Of a DNA stretch of 64,000 nt, positions 8,713 to 16,977 are shown piece after piece; positions within the stretch are counted from its first letter, which is position 1; each line of letters starts with the position of its first letter. Position numbers and translations under genes: made by a program. The DNA comes from PALSA-1353 sp050012375 (GTDB lineage Bacteria > Planctomycetota > Phycisphaerae > Tepidisphaerales > Tepidisphaeraceae): NCBI GenBank assembly GCA_050012375.1, contig JBEKHH010000020.1, positions 11,166 through 75,165 of the forward strand, given 5' to 3'. The notes beneath the pieces were generated by a model. That model was not told the origin of the DNA and did no database searches. It saw only the letters and a program-made list of their open reading frames with translations.

Positions 8713-10824
8713 TTGGAAGTCGCACAGGCGAACAACATTGGGGTTTGGGGCAATGATTGGGAAGTGGGTGACCGTTTCGAGGTGCGGGCTCATTCGACCG
8801 CTGATGGATCAGTGCAACTGGTCATTCCACCGGAGATGCTTGATCCCGCCGTGGCTTTGAAATCGCTGGAAAATGATGCGGGTCGTCCGGTTCCGTTCGT
8901 GCCGTTGGCCGACAAAAACGCCATCGAACTTACAGGGCCGTTCGGCCGAGGGGCCGTGGATCCAGGGGTTGAAGCCGTCTGGCTCGAATATCTTTCCACC
9001 AACCGGTACCGGCTCATCGTCGAGCGGCCTTCCACGGGCCACCAGGCTACGTTGCCCGCCGCAAGCCTGACCTCCGCCGCTCAAAGCGGGGGAATCGAGT
9101 TTGAATCATCAGACTTCGATCTGCTGCGCTGTCCCGCGCCTCACATGACGCCCCTGGATTTCGACTTGGGGCTGCGCGCCGTCCGATTGGCAAGCCATCC
9201 CGGCTTCGATCGGCTCATCGCTCTGCCCATGGTGCGCGAGATGGAATTGCTGGAACATCAGACCCGCACGGCGATGACCGTGCTGCGTCGGCTGCGTGGC
9301 CGGGCGATGCTTTGCGACGAAGTGGGCCTCGGCAAAACCATCGAGGCCGGCCTGGTGCTGTCCGAGTTGCTGATGCGCGGTTTGGTGCGCTCGGTGCTGG
9401 TGCTGACTCCGCCATCACTGATTACGCAGTGGCAAGGCGAAATGCGGCGAAAGTTCGGCATTGAGCTGGTCAGCCACGACAATCCCGCGTTCCGCGAGCG
9501 CGGGACGGACGCTTGGACCAGCCATGACCGGGTGATCGTCTCGCAGCACACCGCCAAGCGGGAGCCGCATCGCTCGGCAATCCTGGGCCGCAAGTGGGAC
9601 ATGGTGATCGTGGATGAGGCTCATCACCTGCGAAACCGGACCACGGCGCTCTGGAAATTCGCCAGCGAGATTCACAAGCAATTCATTCTTCTGCTGACCG
9701 CGACCCCGGTTCAGAACAATCTGGAGGAATTGTTCAACCTCGTCACGCTGCTCGAGCCGGGCCTGCTGAGTACGCAGCGGGATTTTTCCCGGCGGTTTAT
9801 TTCCAAAGGGGACAAGCTGACTCCGAAAAACGTGGACGAGCTGCACGCGCTGTTGAGCGAAGTGATGATCCGCAACCGCCGGAGCACCGTCGGACTGCAA
9901 TTCACCCGGCGATACGCGCGCACCGAGTCGGTCGCTTTGACATCGAGTGAGCAGGCCCTTTATGACGCCGCCGCCGCAATGGTTCGCGACCAATTGAACG
10001 CCGAAACAAAGGCATCGGCCATCAGCCGCATGACGCTGATCACGTTGCAAATGGCCCTGGGCAGTTCCACCGCCGCGGCCAGTTCGATGCTCGAAAACCT
10101 CCTGGATAAACCCATCCTGCCGGTGGCGCAGCGGCAAGCGATCATGGAGTTGTCGCATCAGGCGTCGCTTCAAGGCCACAGCGCAAAGGCCCAACGCCTG
10201 CTTGAACTGCTGAATGAGTTTCCCGACAAGCTCGTGGTTTTCACCCAGTTCCGCGCGACCCAGGAAATGCTCCGGCGGGTTCTTGCCGAAGCCGGTCACG
10301 ACGTGGCGGTATTCCACGGCAGCTTGTCGCGATTGGAAAAGGAATCGGCCATCGAGAATTTCCGCGAATCGGCGAGGCTGCTGATCTGCACCGAATCCGG
10401 CAGCGAGGGCAGGAATCTTCAATTCGCGCATGGCCTGTGCAACTTCGATTTGCCGTGGAATCCCATGAAGATCGAACAGCGGATCGGCCGCCTGAGCAGA
10501 ATCGGACAGAAGAGCGATGTCCACGTCTTCAATCTCGTGGCCGCGGGCACCGTTGAGGCGGCCATCCTCCACCTGCTGGAAGCCAAGCTCAACATGTTTG
10601 AACTGGTGATCGGCGAAGTGGACATGATCCTGGGCAACCTCGACGATGAAAAAGAATTTGAGGACATGATCGCCGATGAGTGGGCCGCCGCCGCCAACGC
10701 CGATGAGTTCGCGGCGCGGATGGAGGTGCTGGGCAACCGTCTGCTGGCGGCCAAGGCGGCCTACTTCCGCCAACGGACGCAGGACGAAAAGCTGTTCGGC
10801 AATCGTTTCGCTCCGGAAGGATGA
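8713..10824 (+). CDS. SNF2-family (RapA-like) DEAD/DEAH helicase
   Basis: A 703-residue double-domain ATPase starting at TTG 8713 behind a good GGAGGA ribosome-binding site. After an N-terminal region of about 160 residues come motif I (DEVGLGKT), motif Ia (VLTPPSLITQWQ), motif II DEAH (VIVDEAHHLRN), motif III (LLLTATPVQNN), then the second RecA domain with VVFTQFRATQEM, motif V (TESGSEGRNLQFA) and motif VI (QRIGRLSRIGQ). The family moves along duplex DNA or remodels protein-DNA complexes. The next gene starts 4 nt after the stop, so the two very likely act together. Its role, whether transcription recycling, repair or defence, is not visible. Confidence 0.9.
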   Translation: MEVAQANNIGVWGNDWEVGDRFEVRAHSTADGSVQLVIPPEMLDPAVALKSLENDAGRPVPFVPLADKNAIELTGPFGRGAVDPGVEAVWLEYLSTNRYRLIVERPSTGHQATLPAASLTSAAQSGGIEFESSDFDLLRCPAPHMTPLDFDLGLRAVRLASHPGFDRLIALPMVREMELLEHQTRTAMTVLRRLRGRAMLCDEVGLGKTIEAGLVLSELLMRGLVRSVLVLTPPSLITQWQGEMRRKFGIELVSHDNPAFRERGTDAWTSHDRVIVSQHTAKREPHRSAILGRKWDMVIVDEAHHLRNRTTALWKFASEIHKQFILLLTATPVQNNLEELFNLVTLLEPGLLSTQRDFSRRFISKGDKLTPKNVDELHALLSEVMIRNRRSTVGLQFTRRYARTESVALTSSEQALYDAAAAMVRDQLNAETKASAISRMTLITLQMALGSSTAAASSMLENLLDKPILPVAQRQAIMELSHQASLQGHSAKAQRLLELLNEFPDKLVVFTQFRATQEMLRRVLAEAGHDVAVFHGSLSRLEKESAIENFRESARLLICTESGSEGRNLQFAHGLCNFDLPWNPMKIEQRIGRLSRIGQKSDVHVFNLVAAGTVEAAILHLLEAKLNMFELVIGEVDMILGNLDDEKEFEDMIADEWAAAANADEFAARMEVLGNRLLAAKAAYFRQRTQDEKLFGNRFAPEG

Positions 10825-10828
10825 GAAG

Positions 10829-11860
10829 ATGGCTCGTCTGATTCAAGAGCCGATTTCGCCCCTCGAACAATTCGTTCGGGACTATGTGGATGCGCGCAAC
10901 GGGGCCTGGGACGAAATTGAGCCGCAGGTCTATGACCTTCTCATCGGACCGGACATCATCCAAGTGGCTTTCGACCCCGAAGCTCTGCCGGAGCATGGCG
11001 ATGCCCAACTTGCCAGTTTGGGATCGCCCCTCTTGGATCGACTGCTGGGCGACGCCGCCCAAAGGTGGAGTTCCTCTCGGTTTTATCGCATCGGGCTAAA
11101 CCTCCATCCCTACGGATTGGAATCGCGCCTGCAGCGCGCGATCTCCCTGCCGCCAGCGGCATCCCTGACCATCGAAAGGATTCGGGCAATGAATTGCCCG
11201 CAGGCGTTTTTCTGGTTCAAGGCGACCTTTGCCAGCGATCAGAAGGAGGAGGAGATTCTGCCGATTGGGATCGACCTGCACTATTTGAGGGAGGTCAGGC
11301 ACCTGGAGTTTCTCCTGTCATCCAACCGTCTGTCGGAAGAGTCCGAGGCGCATCTTCCGGAAGCGCCGCATGCCAGCCTGACCGCCGGATACCGCGCCGC
11401 GCGGAGACAAGCGGCCCCCACCGTGGCATCGCTGGCGAACACCCGCCGCCGGGAATGGACGAGCCGGGTTGAAAAACAAATTGCCCGGATGTCCGCGTAT
11501 TATGCCCAGCTCCGCCGCGAAGCCGATGAGCAGGCTGCCCGCGCCGCTGATCCCGCCCGCGCCGCCGCGCGACGTGAAGCCATCGATCGCGAGGAACGAT
11601 TGCGCATCGCCGAGTTGCGGCAGAAATCGGCCCTTCACGTGCTGGTTAAGCTTGCGAGCCTGATGGTCATCCAGCAGCCGAAATTGCTCATATCCACGGC
11701 CATTTTCGATAAACATCGCCCGGCGGGTCGCCTGGAGGTCGTATGGGACCCACTGTCCGAGGCAGTCGAAGCAGTTCCATGTCCCGCTTGCGGCCAACCG
11801 ACTTTCGCCCTGCGAATTCATCGCAATGGACTACGGTGCGCGAATTGCGACGGCTCGTGA
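10829..11860 (+). CDS. Helicase-partner protein with C-terminal zinc ribbon (unknown)
   Basis: A 343-residue protein translationally coupled to the SNF2 helicase (4-nt gap, RBS inside the helicase tail). The start is ATG 10829 (MARLIQEPISPLEQ); the frame upstream is a shadow. The central part (residues about 180-275) is rich in Ala, Arg and Glu and is probably a coiled coil. The C-terminus carries one C-x2-C ... C-x2-C ribbon (CPACGQPTFALRIHRNGLRCANC). The acidic N-terminal half has no motif I recognise. By context it is a subunit or regulator of the helicase; the zinc ribbon may bind DNA. Confidence 0.75.
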   Translation: MARLIQEPISPLEQFVRDYVDARNGAWDEIEPQVYDLLIGPDIIQVAFDPEALPEHGDAQLASLGSPLLDRLLGDAAQRWSSSRFYRIGLNLHPYGLESRLQRAISLPPAASLTIERIRAMNCPQAFFWFKATFASDQKEEEILPIGIDLHYLREVRHLEFLLSSNRLSEESEAHLPEAPHASLTAGYRAARRQAAPTVASLANTRRREWTSRVEKQIARMSAYYAQLRREADEQAARAADPARAAARREAIDREERLRIAELRQKSALHVLVKLASLMVIQQPKLLISTAIFDKHRPAGRLEVVWDPLSEAVEAVPCPACGQPTFALRIHRNGLRCANCDGS

Positions 11861-11985
11861 ATACTCCCCAATGCCGCCCGTGGCTTGGCTTGTTCCCAAA
11901 GGGGACCGCTTGCGAGACTTCGATGCAGTTCCCCGGAGCCAGACCAAGAAAACTGACGAACAGACCAGGCCTGAAAATCCGGGGT

Positions 11986-12014
11986 CATAAAGGGGTCATC
12001 CTGACCCCTTTATG
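11986..12014 (+). terminator. 13-bp hairpin downstream of the helicase operon
   Basis: Perfect arms CATAAAGGGGTCA (11986-11998) and TGACCCCTTTATG (12002-12014) with a 3-nt loop lie between the convergent zinc-ribbon gene and the 12034 gene. A bidirectional terminator is likely from position; there is only a weak T-run. A similar GGGGTCA...TGACCCC hairpin occurs at 18935. Confidence 0.6.
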
Positions 12015-12033
12015 GCCTTTATGCCTAATGGAA

Positions 12034-13164
12034 TCACTTTTTCAAGAATCCTTGGCGCCGCAGTTCCGCAGTCAGATGGTGTAGAGTTGGGTTTTTCTCC
12101 TTCAGCTTGCGTGCGTGCTGTTCAGCCAGGCTGGATTGATCGGCGCCAGAAAGCGCCTCGCGGAGATCGGACAACAGCATGGCAATCTGGTGGTAGGCCT
12201 CGAGGTTTCGCTGCTTTACGAGTTCCTCGGTTTTGCGGAGGGTTGGCATGGGATCGGCAGCCATGTCGGCGAGTTTCTTGGCCCGCCGACGAGCGGCCCC
12301 TTCGGCGCGCTTGCGGTTCATTTCATGCTGGATTCCTTCGGCCACCGCCTTTATTTCCGCGAGGGTTCGGTCCAGGCCGATGGTCGGCCAGGATGGCGTG
12401 CTACGGCTCTTCTGATACTCCGCAACGATCTCTCTTCGCACGGCCGCGCGAGGATCTGCCATCAATTGACCGAGCCACGCGGTCTTTGTCGCTTCCGGCT
12501 GGCGCTCTAGCCATGCCGCGTAGTCTTTTTCGGAATCCGTGCGCTGCGGCGGGGGGCTGTTCTGGGCCGCCGCGGCAATCAATGCCTCGCTGAGGCCGTA
12601 CAGTTCCGTCAATGCGCGCTGCGCATCTGTGAGTTTGCCCAGGCCGGCAGGGACCGGCGCATCCTTTTCTTCGTCGGGATCGTGATTGCCGTCAGACGCA
12701 ACGGCCAAATGGGCCAGGTAGAGCGGACGCAAATCGCCGTCGAGGATTTCGGCGCGCAGCGGGAGCAGGCGATCCAGAAGACCCTCCAATTCCCATATAT
12801 CATCCAGATCGCCCGCTTCGAAATACGGCTCAACGCAGAGTATGCCTCCCCGGCCTTGTTTGTCCTTCAAGAAGTGTAGCGAGTCCTCCTCGAAGTATGG
12901 CTCAGCCGCCTTGGCGTCCGGCAGGCCGTTTGGAAACCGGATCATCAGGTTGCGAATCCCGAAATTCGCATAGTGAAAATGGAAATCATAACCGCGGCGC
13001 AGCATCTCGACCGCGTTTCCATGGAAGTCGCCGAAGTGATATTCATTCTCGAACGACCAGGAAGTAATTTCGGCTCGCGTCGACTGCTTCCGCATGAATT
13101 CGAGATTCTTTTCGCTCACCGGAGCGTCGATCGCTCGGAAGGCAACGTATTGGTATTCGCTCAT
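12034..13164 (-). CDS. Conserved protein of unknown function
   Basis: A 376-residue protein starting MSEYQYVAFRAID. The N-terminal 110 residues contain an aromatic- and His-rich stretch (ITSWSFENEYHFGDFHGNA ... YDFHFHYANFG) that looks like a conserved folded domain; I recognise the sequence type from other bacteria but know no function. The C-terminal half is charged and helical (RKRAEGAARRRAKKLADMAAD). It converges on the helicase operon and is the last gene before island 1, so before integration it lay just downstream of tRNA-Tyr. Confidence 0.75.
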   Translation of the reverse strand: MSEYQYVAFRAIDAPVSEKNLEFMRKQSTRAEITSWSFENEYHFGDFHGNAVEMLRRGYDFHFHYANFGIRNLMIRFPNGLPDAKAAEPYFEEDSLHFLKDKQGRGGILCVEPYFEAGDLDDIWELEGLLDRLLPLRAEILDGDLRPLYLAHLAVASDGNHDPDEEKDAPVPAGLGKLTDAQRALTELYGLSEALIAAAAQNSPPPQRTDSEKDYAAWLERQPEATKTAWLGQLMADPRAAVRREIVAEYQKSRSTPSWPTIGLDRTLAEIKAVAEGIQHEMNRKRAEGAARRRAKKLADMAADPMPTLRKTEELVKQRNLEAYHQIAMLLSDLREALSGADQSSLAEQHARKLKEKNPTLHHLTAELRRQGFLKK

Positions 13165-13339
13165 TGGCTCTTTCCTTGGGTCAACGGGGCTGCGAAGGAC
13201 CAGAACCGTGCGACGGGCAACTACCCGCCGTCAATTCCACCGGCTGCTCAGAATATAATCAAAAGCCGCAAGTGAGAATCCGACCCCCACCTCATGGCTC
13301 GATTGCTTCGATTAGAGGGAACCGCGGGTTTTCGGGCGA

Positions 13340-13361
13340 ATGGGCGCGGTAGGATTGGAAC
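13340..13361 (+). other. attL of the tRNA-Tyr island
   Basis: The 17-nt core ATGGGCGCGGTAGGATT matches the tRNA-Tyr 3' end at 20571-20587. One mismatch (G here, C in the tRNA) is followed by four more matching bases GAAC. Confidence 0.9.
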
Positions 13362-13539
13362 TATCTCAAAAACGCCCGGAAAACCGAGTGTTTCAGAATC
13401 AGGCGGCGCAAAATCAGGCGCACAAATGCCCGAAATCGACCCGGACCTTGCCCGCGTCAACGCGGCTTGGCCGAAGTTGGGCGCGGACGCCAAGGCGCGA
13501 ATCCTGGCCATCGTGGAAGGCGGAACGAAGCAAGGGTAA
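13357..13539 (+). other. Orphan 60-codon tail of the integrase gene
   Basis: The frame open through the left att core continues for 60 codons to a stop at 13539. It contains DPDLARVNAAWPKLGADAKA followed by RILAIVEGG. The reading frame through the core (Asn/Asp-GRGRI) is identical to that of the integrase at the right core. Joining the ends in a circle would therefore make this stretch the C-terminus of the integrase. In the integrated state it has no good start codon of its own; an ATG at 13294 lies in the chromosomal flank. The tail resembles C-terminal segments I recall from other planctomycete integrases. Confidence 0.8.
13395..13422 (+). repeat. Putative integrase arm-type sites, left
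   Basis: Two copies of (A/G)AATCAGGCG occur here. The 21-nt stretch 13402-13422 is repeated exactly at 20437-20457 near the other end. Position just inside both ends suggests binding sites for the integrase N-terminal domain. Confidence 0.6.
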
Positions 13540-13606
13540 AATCTCAAACTTCGGGACCATCGGGATTGATCGCCCGATGACGGCCAAGCGCGGCGTGCTG
13601 GCGTTA

Positions 13607-13653
13607 TTCACCTTTCGCCCGCCGCCCGCCTGGCTTGCCCGATGAAAGGTGAA
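13607..13653 (+). promoter_or_regulatory. Inverted repeat covering the ribosome-binding site of the first island gene
   Basis: Arms TTCACCTTTC (13607-13616) and GAAAGGTGAA (13644-13653) are exact complements. The right arm contains the AAAGGTGA ribosome-binding site of the gene that starts at 13656. The hairpin could hide the site in the mRNA. The block AAAGGTGAAACATG also stands before the integrase start at 19319. Confidence 0.5.
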
Positions 13654-13655
13654 AC

Positions 13656-14348
13656 ATGTCAACGGAACAAGTCAGTACATACACGCCAAAAGAGCGGAAG
13701 GCCATGCAAAAGCTTCAAAAAAAGATGGCCCCTTATCTCGGCAAGAGTTATCCGACCGACAGCCCGGAGCTTGCCGAATTCAATCGGCTATCAGCGGAAT
13801 ACGATGCCATCGGCTCCGAGCGGCGTATGCCAGACACGCCGGACACAGTAGAGCAACTGTTGCGGGAGATACGCCGCGTCCGCCTGTTGACCCGTACCAC
13901 TATTGCGGAAACGTGGCAAGGCAAGACATTGCGAAAGTATCATCGCCGGGCCGAAGCGCTTGGCGTCCCGCTGGCCAAGCTGCCGGCGCTGCCGACCGGC
14001 GAAACCAAAGGCCGTGACGAAATGGAAGCGTGGTTGATTGAGTTTGAAAAAGCGATTTGCGATGACGGCAAGCCGTTGGCTGGCAACGCGAAGCCGGCGA
14101 CACGGGCAAGAGTTCGGCCGACCGATGCGGAGGTTGACGCGCTGCTGACCAAGCTGGGGCTTAACGGTGACGCACATCAACCTCACAATTGGCACGAATT
14201 CACACAGCGAACCATCGGCGCTAACAACTTAAAAAACGCCCTGTGCAAAGACGAGATTAGCGCCAGTAAAAAGCGAGGCGATCACGGCGAAAACCTTTAC
14301 CTTGTCCGCACCGTTGTACGGCGGTTTTTCCCCAAGTTTCAATCTTGA
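13656..14348 (+). CDS. Island protein of unknown function (230 aa)
   Basis: First gene of the island, with a strong RBS inside an inverted repeat. The protein is basic and mainly helical, with a central TRTTIAETWQGKTLRKYHRRAEALG segment that could be a small DNA-binding helix pair. No known domain is recognised. A clear terminator follows 29 nt after the stop, so it is probably its own transcription unit; in the circular form it would lie directly downstream of the integrase. Confidence 0.7.
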   Translation: MSTEQVSTYTPKERKAMQKLQKKMAPYLGKSYPTDSPELAEFNRLSAEYDAIGSERRMPDTPDTVEQLLREIRRVRLLTRTTIAETWQGKTLRKYHRRAEALGVPLAKLPALPTGETKGRDEMEAWLIEFEKAICDDGKPLAGNAKPATRARVRPTDAEVDALLTKLGLNGDAHQPHNWHEFTQRTIGANNLKNALCKDEISASKKRGDHGENLYLVRTVVRRFFPKFQS

Positions 14349-14376
14349 GGGGTTAAAGGCATTAATTAACCGCGTT

Positions 14377-14401
14377 AACGCCCGGCAACGGGCGTTTTTT
14401 T
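14377..14401 (+). terminator. Rho-independent terminator
   Basis: An 8-bp stem AACGCCCG / CGGGCGTT with a GCAA tetraloop is followed by a run of seven T. It ends the 13656 transcription unit. Confidence 0.85.
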
Positions 14402-14439
14402 GTTGCTTGCCTTTTCCAGAGTGTGAAAAATCGGGGCGT

Positions 14440-14658
14440 ATGTTACTGACGCCCGACGAGCTTGATGATCTACTGCGATACCCGAACGGGAAATCACAGC
14501 GGCTTGCCCGCCGCAACCTGCTTCCTCATGTCACCCTGCCGGATGGAAGCGTGCGGTTTCGTCCAGCCGAAATCGAAAATCTGATCGGCATCGAAATCCC
14601 GCCCAAGGTGTTGAATATGTCGCGCGCAGCCGAAGGGGGCGACGATGCCCAGCAATAA
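14440..14658 (+). CDS. Small island protein, possible HTH
   Basis: A 72-residue protein starting MLLTPDELDDLLRYPNGKSQ with GGGG before the start. The pattern LARRNLLPHVTLPDGSVRFRPAEIENLIG has the helix-turn-wing shape of MerR/excisionase-like DNA-binding proteins that select an origin or promoter. It overlaps the next gene by 14 nt. The start upstream at 14302 is rejected because it would run through the terminator. Confidence 0.6.
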   Translation: MLLTPDELDDLLRYPNGKSQRLARRNLLPHVTLPDGSVRFRPAEIENLIGIEIPPKVLNMSRAAEGGDDAQQ

Positions 14659-14848
14659 CCCCACCATTCCCCGGATCGCGGTATCCGAATTCGATGCCGG
14701 GAAACTCTTGAGCCTGTCGGGCAAGACACTTCAACGCCTGCGCGTGTCCGGCCGGATCAAGTTTTTTCGGGCGAGTGCGGGCGGAAAAGTTTTGTATCGC
14801 CTGGCAGAGTTGGAGCGATTCGCCAAGTCGCGGGAGGTAGCACAGTGA
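14645..14848 (+). CDS. HTH DNA-binding protein, excisionase/MerR-like
   Basis: A 67-residue protein with the HTH_17-type pattern KLLSLSGKTLQRLRVSGRIKFF...GKVLYRLAELERFAKS. It sits directly before the replication initiator and shares a 4-nt overlap with it, so it probably regulates or assists replication of the circular form. Confidence 0.7.
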   Translation: MPSNNPTIPRIAVSEFDAGKLLSLSGKTLQRLRVSGRIKFFRASAGGKVLYRLAELERFAKSREVAQ

Positions 14849-15957
14849 CCGCCGCGGCCCGCCTACTCATCGACTCCACCGAATACGCTGACCGCGGGAT
14901 TGCGGCGATACCCATGATCGGGAAAAAGGCGGCGATCAAGTGGAAGGGCCGAGCCGATCAACCGCTGACCATCGGCGAACGTGAAACGATGTTCGCCTGG
15001 CGGCGCGTGGACGGTATCGGGGTTATCTCCGGCGCTGAACTGGCCACAAGGGACTTTGATCGGGCCGGGGCTTATGAGCAATGGGCAGAGCGGAACCCGA
15101 CCCTGGCAAGGCTCCTGCCGAGGGTCAGGACCGTGCGCGGACATCATCTGTGGTTCCGTTCAAATCTGCCCAAAATCGTCAAGCTGGATGACGGAGAATA
15201 CCGCGGCGCTGGCCTGACCATCGCGCCGCATTCAAGGCACAAATCCGGCGTGACCTATGAATGGCAAAACGCCTTACCCAAAGGTCCGTTGCCGTTTGTG
15301 GAGTCCGCTGTTTTCGTGCCCCCAAATGTTGCAGAGAATGCAGAAGCCATTTGCTCTGCTATCTCTGCACTCTCTGCTATCTCTGCACTCTCTGCACTCT
15401 CTGCAACAGGCATTGACCCCGATGAGATTGTCCGCCTCACTCTCCCGAAGATTGCGCATGAAAGAAACTCGAAAATTTTGGCCTTGGCTCGTGGGCTGAA
15501 GTTTAACGCCGGCCTCGCAGACGCCGAGCTTGCATCCGTCAAGCCGATAGTGCGGCGATGGCACGCCCTGGCGTTGCCGATCATCGCGACCAGATCATTC
15601 GATGAATCGTGGGCGGATTTTGTTCATGCGTTTGCCCGCGCGCGGTATCCCTTGGGAATGAACCCTGTGGACGAGGCCGCGAAGTCCGTTGACCCTGACG
15701 CCCTGCCGGAGATTGCCAAGGAATATGACAGCTTGCCGGCGAAGTGGTTGATCGGACTCTGCAAGGTGCTGGCGTCGATGAATCCCGACAATCGGTTTTT
15801 CCTGTCGAGTTACGACGCTGCGGATCGTATTGGGGTTAAGCCGACGCCCGCCTGGCGGTTGCTCCAAATGCTCGACCGGGATCACGTGATTGAAATTCTG
15901 GATCGCGGGAATGAGCGGAAGGCAGCGCGGTATCGGTGGACCGGGGGTGAGGAATGA
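14845..15957 (+). CDS. Bifunctional primase/polymerase-type replication protein
   Basis: A 370-residue protein starting at GTG 14845 within the previous stop. The N-terminal ~170 residues match the prim-pol domain of plasmids and phage satellites: GIAAIPMIGKKAAIKW, GVISGAELATRDFDRAG with the acidic catalytic pair, and the HHLWFRSN histidine segment. Residues about 170-190 are a low-complexity SAISALSAISALSALSA run encoded by the iterons. The C-terminus (AADRIGVKPTPAWRLLQMLDRDHVIEIL) is winged-helix-like. No helicase domain is present, so the element probably uses host or another replicative helicase. Confidence 0.8.
   Translation: MTAAARLLIDSTEYADRGIAAIPMIGKKAAIKWKGRADQPLTIGERETMFAWRRVDGIGVISGAELATRDFDRAGAYEQWAERNPTLARLLPRVRTVRGHHLWFRSNLPKIVKLDDGEYRGAGLTIAPHSRHKSGVTYEWQNALPKGPLPFVESAVFVPPNVAENAEAICSAISALSAISALSALSATGIDPDEIVRLTLPKIAHERNSKILALARGLKFNAGLADAELASVKPIVRRWHALALPIIATRSFDESWADFVHAFARARYPLGMNPVDEAAKSVDPDALPEIAKEYDSLPAKWLIGLCKVLASMNPDNRFFLSSYDAADRIGVKPTPAWRLLQMLDRDHVIEILDRGNERKAARYRWTGGEE
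15354..15407 (+). repeat. Six tandem 9-bp iterons inside the initiator gene
   Basis: Six perfect-length units occur in tandem: CTCTGCTAT, CTCTGCACT, CTCTGCTAT, CTCTGCACT, CTCTGCACT, CTCTGCAAC. An inverted copy of the last unit, GTTGCAGAG, lies at 15328-15336. Iterons inside an initiator gene are a common form of replication origin. Their length is a multiple of three, so the frame is kept. Confidence 0.7.
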
Positions 15958-16307
15958 CCATCACCCGAAAAAGCAAACTAGTCTCACTTTTGGCCGATCT
16001 GAGGTCCGGGCCGTTCCAGCCTGACGGCGGTTGGGATAATGAGACGCGAGTCGTCCAAAATCACCTAGGTGGACACCGAGGTGATGCGTGCATTGACACG
16101 GCGAAGCAACGGAAGGCTGTCAAGCCGGCGGAAGTCTGGACGTTGACCTTCAAGCCGGAAGGCGACGGGCCGCCGGCAGAGCTTCGCATCCGGGCGTTGC
16201 TGAAACGAGCTTTGCGGAGTCATGGCTTGCGTTGCGTCGATCATCGCCTGGCCCCGCCAGCGGCTACGGCAACGCCGGCAAGCCCCATTGTGGAGGCGAG
16301 CCGATGA
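15954..16307 (+). CDS. Island protein of unknown function (117 aa)
   Basis: It overlaps the initiator stop (ATGA) and the next start. It is basic, and its middle part (AVKPAEVWTLTFKPEGDGPPAELRIRALLKRALRSHGL) reads like a small alpha/beta domain. No family is recognised. Tight overlaps place it in the replication operon. Confidence 0.6.
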   Translation: MTITRKSKLVSLLADLRSGPFQPDGGWDNETRVVQNHLGGHRGDACIDTAKQRKAVKPAEVWTLTFKPEGDGPPAELRIRALLKRALRSHGLRCVDHRLAPPAATATPASPIVEASR

Positions 16308-16660
16308 GCGATCCGTCACCAGCGGAACATAGCGGCAGAGACGCCAAGGGGCGCTTCGGACTCGGCAACCGGATCGGCCTTGGCAACCCGCACGCGAAGA
16401 AGATCGGCCAGATTCGCGCCGCCTTAATGAACGCGATCAAGGCCGGCGACATCCGCGTAGCAGTTAAGGCGCTGGTGGAGCAAGCCAAGGGCGGGGACCG
16501 ATTCGCCCTGGCGGAATTGTTAGATCGGACCATCGGCCGGGCAATTTCGATGGACATTGAGGAACGGCTGACGCGACTTGAAACATTGCTCGCCGAGCGG
16601 GATTCCGAGTTTCGTGCGCCTGATTCTGCGCCGCGCTTCGGCGGAAACGGCGACGGTTGA
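16304..16660 (+). CDS. DUF5681/terminase-small-subunit-like protein
   Basis: A 118-residue protein starting at ATG 16304. The N-terminal GRDAKGRFGLGNRIGLGNPH motif followed by an amphipathic helix region (IRAALMNAIKAGDIRVAVKALVEQA) resembles the family placed near phage terminase genes. A coiled-coil C-terminus follows. No large terminase is present in the island, so if it acts in packaging it would do so with a helper phage; this is inference. Confidence 0.55.
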   Translation: MSDPSPAEHSGRDAKGRFGLGNRIGLGNPHAKKIGQIRAALMNAIKAGDIRVAVKALVEQAKGGDRFALAELLDRTIGRAISMDIEERLTRLETLLAERDSEFRAPDSAPRFGGNGDG

Positions 16661-16710
16661 ATCAGAATCAACGATGTTCGATTCCGCAGAGGACTATTTG
16701 AGGTGCAACG

Positions 16711-16977
16711 ATGAGTGAATCAGTGAAAGCAAGGCTCGAAAATCTGGAAGCCAAAGCCGAAGCCGACGGCGAGCGCTGCCCACATTGCGGCAGGCTTTGC
16801 GGCGATGAAGCCGAGCGGCAACGACTGAACCTAAAAGCCGGCATCACGTTTGACCATGATGAATATGCGAGGCTGTATCGTGAGAGAATGGAGCGCAGCG
16901 ACGCACAAATTGCCGAGCGATTTATTGACCGGGAAATCGCGGCCGGCCGGTTGATTCGCATGGGAGGTGAATCGTGA
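16711..16977 (+). CDS. Small zinc-finger island protein
   Basis: An 88-residue protein with a coiled-coil start (SVKARLENLEAKAEADG) and one CPHCGRLC motif. It is related in layout to the next gene: a short coil followed by C-x2-C. It may bind DNA or act as a regulator. Confidence 0.6.
   Translation: MSESVKARLENLEAKAEADGERCPHCGRLCGDEAERQRLNLKAGITFDHDEYARLYRERMERSDAQIAERFIDREIAAGRLIRMGGES

Noticed and set aside
9415..10773. 452-codon minus-strand frame
   Set aside because: Shadow of the SNF2 helicase, whose motifs are all on the plus strand.
8713..13164. Known defence system (e.g. DISARM-like) around the SNF2 helicase
   Set aside because: No methyltransferase, nuclease or PLD gene accompanies the helicase, so a named system cannot be claimed.
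13294..13539. Independent small gene of 81 codons
   Set aside because: Its first 21 codons lie in chromosomal flank and att core and there is no good RBS; the rest is better explained as the integrase tail of the circular form.
15355..15408. CRISPR-like array
   Set aside because: Units are contiguous 9-mers with no spacers, so they are iterons and not a CRISPR array.
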